Shown here: positions 61,347 to 64,000 of the stretch, one piece after another | Layout: every line of letters begins with the position of its first letter | Position numbering within the stretch: position 1 is the first letter of the stretch | From: Streptomyces litmocidini | Lineage (GTDB): Bacteria > Actinomycetota > Actinomycetes > Streptomycetales > Streptomycetaceae | DNA length: 64,000 bases | Reading direction: 5' to 3' | NCBI RefSeq assembly: GCF_014649755.1 | Contig: NZ_BMTQ01000003.1 | Span: 124,001 to 188,000 of the forward strand | The notes under the pieces: model-generated | Told to the model about the DNA's origin: nothing | The model's input: the letters and a program-made list of their open reading frames with translations, nothing else | Database searches by the model: none | Program-made: the position numbers and the translations under genes

Positions 61347-62158
61347 GGGCCCCCGTGCGCGCCGGCACCTACGTGCCCTTCGTCACCAGCGGGCTGCAGT
61401 CCCTGCTGCAGTACCGATCCACCTTCCTGATCACCGGCGTCACCGCCGCGGCGGGGGCCGCCGTCACCGTCTTCCTGTGGCGGGCGGTCTACGCCGGTTC
61501 CACGGGCCCCGGGCCCGGCGGCTTCACCCCGGCGGGCGTCACCACCTACCTGGTGGTCGCCCAGGTCCTGGCCGTGGTGCACGCGAACCGGGTCGACGAC
61601 GAGGTCGCGGCCGAGGTCTACCGCGGCGACATCGCGGTGATGCTCGTGCGCCCCGTGAGCTATCCCCTGGTCCGCTTCGCCGCCTGTCTCCCCGTGATCG
61701 CCGCCAACGCGCTCCTCGTGGGCGTCCCGCTGCTCGCGCTCTTCGCCGTCCTCGTCCCGCTGACCGTCCCCACCCCGGTGGACGCGGCGCTCTTCGTCCT
61801 GTCCACCGCGTTCTCGACGGTCATCGCCTTCTGCGTGAACCTGCTGACCGGCATGGCCGGGTTCGTCACCACCAACACCTGGGGCGTCCGCATGGTCAAG
61901 CAGGGGATCGTCTCGTTCTTCGCGGGGCAGATGGTCCCCCTGGCCCTGCTCCCCGGCCCCCTGCACGCCCTGGCGATGGTCCTGCCCTTCCGCGCCATGG
62001 CGGACGGCCCCCTCACCCTGCTGCTCGGCCGGTACGAGGGGGTCGGCGGGGCGTCCGCCGTCCTCGGCCACCAGCTCGGCTGGGCCGTGGGCCTGGTGCT
62101 GCTGTGCGCCGTTCTGTGGCGTGCCGCGGCGAGCCGGCTGGAGGTGCTGGGCGGATGA
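61343..62158 (+). CDS. ABC-2 type permease, subunit 1
   Basis: A 271-residue membrane protein with about six helices (LITGVTAAAGAAVTVFLWRA near 30-50, then 65-90, 110-140, 145-170, 185-210, 240-262). The family is the ABC-2/DUF990-like permeases. GTG 61343 overlaps the ATPase stop; the stop overlaps the next ATG. Forms the pore with the next subunit. Confidence 0.83.
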   Translation: MRAPVRAGTYVPFVTSGLQSLLQYRSTFLITGVTAAAGAAVTVFLWRAVYAGSTGPGPGGFTPAGVTTYLVVAQVLAVVHANRVDDEVAAEVYRGDIAVMLVRPVSYPLVRFAACLPVIAANALLVGVPLLALFAVLVPLTVPTPVDAALFVLSTAFSTVIAFCVNLLTGMAGFVTTNTWGVRMVKQGIVSFFAGQMVPLALLPGPLHALAMVLPFRAMADGPLTLLLGRYEGVGGASAVLGHQLGWAVGLVLLCAVLWRAAASRLEVLGG

Positions 62159-62955
62159 ACCGGACCCTCGGCGGCCATCTGCGCCTGGCCTTCTTCCTCG
62201 GCGGCGTGGGCCTGCACCGGCTCACCGCGTACCGTCTCGACTTCCTCCTCGGCTCCGGGGCCTTCCTCGTCCGGGTGGGGCTCCAGACCCTGGCGGTGGG
62301 CGTGGTCTTCACCCACGTCCCGGCCGTCGCCGGCTGGTCCTACCACCAGGTGCTGTTCCTGCTCGGCTGCTCCCTGCTGCCGCGCGGGCTCGACCACCTC
62401 TTCACCGACCAGCTGTGGGAGCTGAGCCGCAAGCTGATCCAGCGGGGCGAGTTCTACCGCTACCTGATCCGCCCGGTGAACCCCCTCTTCTCGCTCCTGT
62501 CGGAACGCTTCTTCCACCCGGACGGCTTCGGCGAACTGGCCGTCGGCGCCGTCCTGGTGCTCTGGTCCGGAGCCGAGCTGGGCCTCGACCCCACCGCCCT
62601 GCAATGGGCTCTCGTGGTGCCGCTGGTCCTCTGCGGAGCGCTCGTCCACGCCGCCGTGAAGCTCTTCTTCGCGTCCCTCTCGTTCTGGACGGTGACGAGC
62701 ATGCCGGCGATGCAGGCGGCCACCCAGGTGTCCGAGTTCGCCGGCTATCCGCTCGACCTGTACCACCCGTCGCTGCGGACGCTCCTCACCTGGGTGCTGC
62801 CCTTCGCCTTCACGTCCTACGCGCCGGCCGTCTACCTGCTGCACGGCTCCACCGGACTGGTCCGGTGGCTTCCGGTCGTGACCGGCCTTTCCCTGCTCGC
62901 CGCGCTGTCGCTCTGGCGGCGTGGCCTTTCCCGATACGAGATGACCGGGAGTTGA
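62155..62955 (+). CDS. ABC-2 type permease, subunit 2
   Basis: A 266-residue membrane protein of the ABC-2 family: helices at about 28-55, 55-80, 125-145, 150-175, 200-225 and 235-258. The loop with WELSRKLIQRGEFYRYLIRP is typical of this family. It begins with an ATGA overlap. With the preceding ATPase and permease it forms a complete exporter; the substrate is presumably the cluster product. Confidence 0.83.
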   Translation: MNRTLGGHLRLAFFLGGVGLHRLTAYRLDFLLGSGAFLVRVGLQTLAVGVVFTHVPAVAGWSYHQVLFLLGCSLLPRGLDHLFTDQLWELSRKLIQRGEFYRYLIRPVNPLFSLLSERFFHPDGFGELAVGAVLVLWSGAELGLDPTALQWALVVPLVLCGALVHAAVKLFFASLSFWTVTSMPAMQAATQVSEFAGYPLDLYHPSLRTLLTWVLPFAFTSYAPAVYLLHGSTGLVRWLPVVTGLSLLAALSLWRRGLSRYEMTGS

Positions 62956-62963
62956 CGAACTGC

Positions 62964-64000
62964 GTGACCAGCGACACCCAGCTCCATGAACTGCTGCGCG
63001 GCGCGGACTGGCCACCGGAGGACGTCCGCCGGGCCGACCGCTACGCGCCGATCGACGAGGCCCCCCTCGGCTCCGGCACCACGCTGTGCGTCGTGTCCGT
63101 CGTCGGCGGCCCGGCGCACGGCAGGCTCCTCCTCGTCCCCGCCCGCGCGGACGGCTCGGGCCGTCTGGTGGACGCCCAGGGCTCCGAGGACTTCGATCTC
63201 GCCTGTGTGCGGCTGATGACGGCCGGAGGCCGGATCCGCACCGCCCGCGGCGGTCACGTCGACTTCCGCGGCGGAGCCGCGGCCCGCGCGGTCTCCCCGC
63301 TCCCCTTCGCACAGGGCCGGTCCTCGAACTCGCTCTCGCTCCTCGACATCGACGGCCGCCCCCACCTCCACAAGACCTACCGCTCCCTCGGTGCCGAGGT
63401 GCGGGAGCCCGAACTGCTGCGTCTGATGGACGGCAGCGCCCACACGCCCCGCTGGTTCGGCGACTACGGCTACGTGCCCCCGGGCGGGACGGAGCGACTG
63501 GCGCTCGGGGTGGTCTACACGTACACGCCGGGCAGTGGGATCGACGCCCCGCTGCGCGCGAACCTGCGCGCGCTCTGGCCCGGGCTGACGGACGGCCCGA
63601 CGGGCGTCCGGGAGTCCGCCCCGTCCGACGGCGCCGACGGTCCCACGAACCTGGACGCCCTCGTCCGGAAGCACCTCGCTCCCCTCGCCGCCCCGCTCCG
63701 CGCGGCCCGCTCGTTCCTCGGCGGGTTCCACGAAGAACTGCGCGTGCGCCTCGGCCGGGGGACTCCCCCGCCGGACTACCCCGTCGAGCGCGCCCTCCGC
63801 GCCGCCGAGGAGCGGTGCCGGGCGCTCGCGGAGCGGGCCGGCCGTGAGGCGGGGCTCCCCGCGGCCGCGCTGGACTCCGCCTTCGACTCCCTGGCCCGGG
63901 AGATCGCGCTGCTGCGGAAGGAGTTCGACGCGTCCGGCGCGCACCCCTCGGGGCCCTGCCACGGCGACCTCCACCTGTCGCACCTGCTGGGGGACCCGCC
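62964..64000 (+). CDS. Maltokinase-like (APH fold) kinase, truncated by window end
   Basis: The frame opens at GTG 62964 and has no stop to the window end (345 codons visible). Residues 1-130 resemble the cap region of actinobacterial maltokinases. Then SSNSLSLLDIDGRPHLHKTY is like the maltokinase ATP-loop/Lys region. At residues 333-340 CHGDLHLSH gives the Brenner motif HGDxxxxN with His in place of the final Asn, as maltokinases (HGDLHLGQ) also deviate there. Phosphorylates a sugar or cyclitol, function predicted from fold only. It lies 9 bases after the second permease, so belongs to the same operon. The rest of the protein is beyond the window. Confidence 0.75.
   Translation, partial: MTSDTQLHELLRGADWPPEDVRRADRYAPIDEAPLGSGTTLCVVSVVGGPAHGRLLLVPARADGSGRLVDAQGSEDFDLACVRLMTAGGRIRTARGGHVDFRGGAAARAVSPLPFAQGRSSNSLSLLDIDGRPHLHKTYRSLGAEVREPELLRLMDGSAHTPRWFGDYGYVPPGGTERLALGVVYTYTPGSGIDAPLRANLRALWPGLTDGPTGVRESAPSDGADGPTNLDALVRKHLAPLAAPLRAARSFLGGFHEELRVRLGRGTPPPDYPVERALRAAEERCRALAERAGREAGLPAAALDSAFDSLAREIALLRKEFDASGAHPSGPCHGDLHLSHLLGDP

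Overview
The window is high-GC actinobacterial DNA, almost certainly a Streptomyces chromosome. GTG starts are frequent, stop/start overlaps of the ATGA or GTGA type are common, open frames run long on non-coding strands, and the protein families are typical (DUF6479, DinB/DUF664, MpaB-type DUF2236, many TetR regulators, an Arr rifampin ADP-ribosyltransferase, CBM41-bearing amylases). I identified no tRNA, rRNA, CRISPR array, transposase or replication origin.

Left part (1-16 kb): the 3' end of an AsnB-like amidotransferase of the N-acetylglutaminylglutamine amide (osmolyte) type overlaps an S9 oligopeptidase gene, and a convergent M20 amidohydrolase follows. Then come a small Rho-N-like protein, an SDR, a GNAT, a 5'-truncated phospholipase-D-like pseudogene, and a TetR gene divergent from a stand-alone FabF-type ketosynthase with two clear palindromic operators between them. 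A CsbD stress protein follows, then three Nudix genes, one of them fused to an aminoglycoside-phosphotransferase-like kinase.

Middle part (16-44 kb): mostly ordinary accessory chromosome, but unusually rich in readable regulatory DNA. Self-contained regulator/target units with visible inverted-repeat operators are DUF1772/TetR, MFS/TetR and serine hydrolase/TetR; an alpha/beta hydrolase/PadR pair has a direct repeat. Other genes are a family-5 uracil-DNA glycosylase, a FUSC membrane protein, a second MFS carrier, arr next to an AAC(6')-like GNAT, a 1213-residue protein of unknown function, a phytoene/squalene synthase family member, an ECF sigma/anti-sigma pair next to a cupredoxin lipoprotein, and a beta-propeller phytase with a probable PHO box. 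Several long perfect hairpins mark ends of transcription units.

Right part (44-64 kb) is the most interesting. It looks like the flank of a sugar- or pseudo-oligosaccharide biosynthetic cluster organised like the acarbose-type (acb/gac) clusters. An operon on the + strand encodes a PfkB kinase, a GMC oxidoreductase, an aldo/keto reductase and a 683-residue radical SAM protein. On the - strand are rmlA-rmlB (dTDP-glucose 4,6-dehydratase pathway) followed by two tandem secreted GH13/CBM41 amylases. Divergent from rmlA are a class III aminotransferase, an ABC-2 exporter (ATPase plus two permeases) and the start of a maltokinase-like kinase cut by the window end. Together these could make dTDP-4-amino-4,6-dideoxyglucose, export a product and provide amylases that tolerate or process it. 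The cyclitol synthase that would prove an acarbose-type product (AcbC-like) is not in the window, so the product class is an inference. Sequence motifs containing GAAAnTTT and TTGC upstream of the aminotransferase/rmlA pair, the DinB gene and the kinase operon suggest a shared LacI-type regulator.
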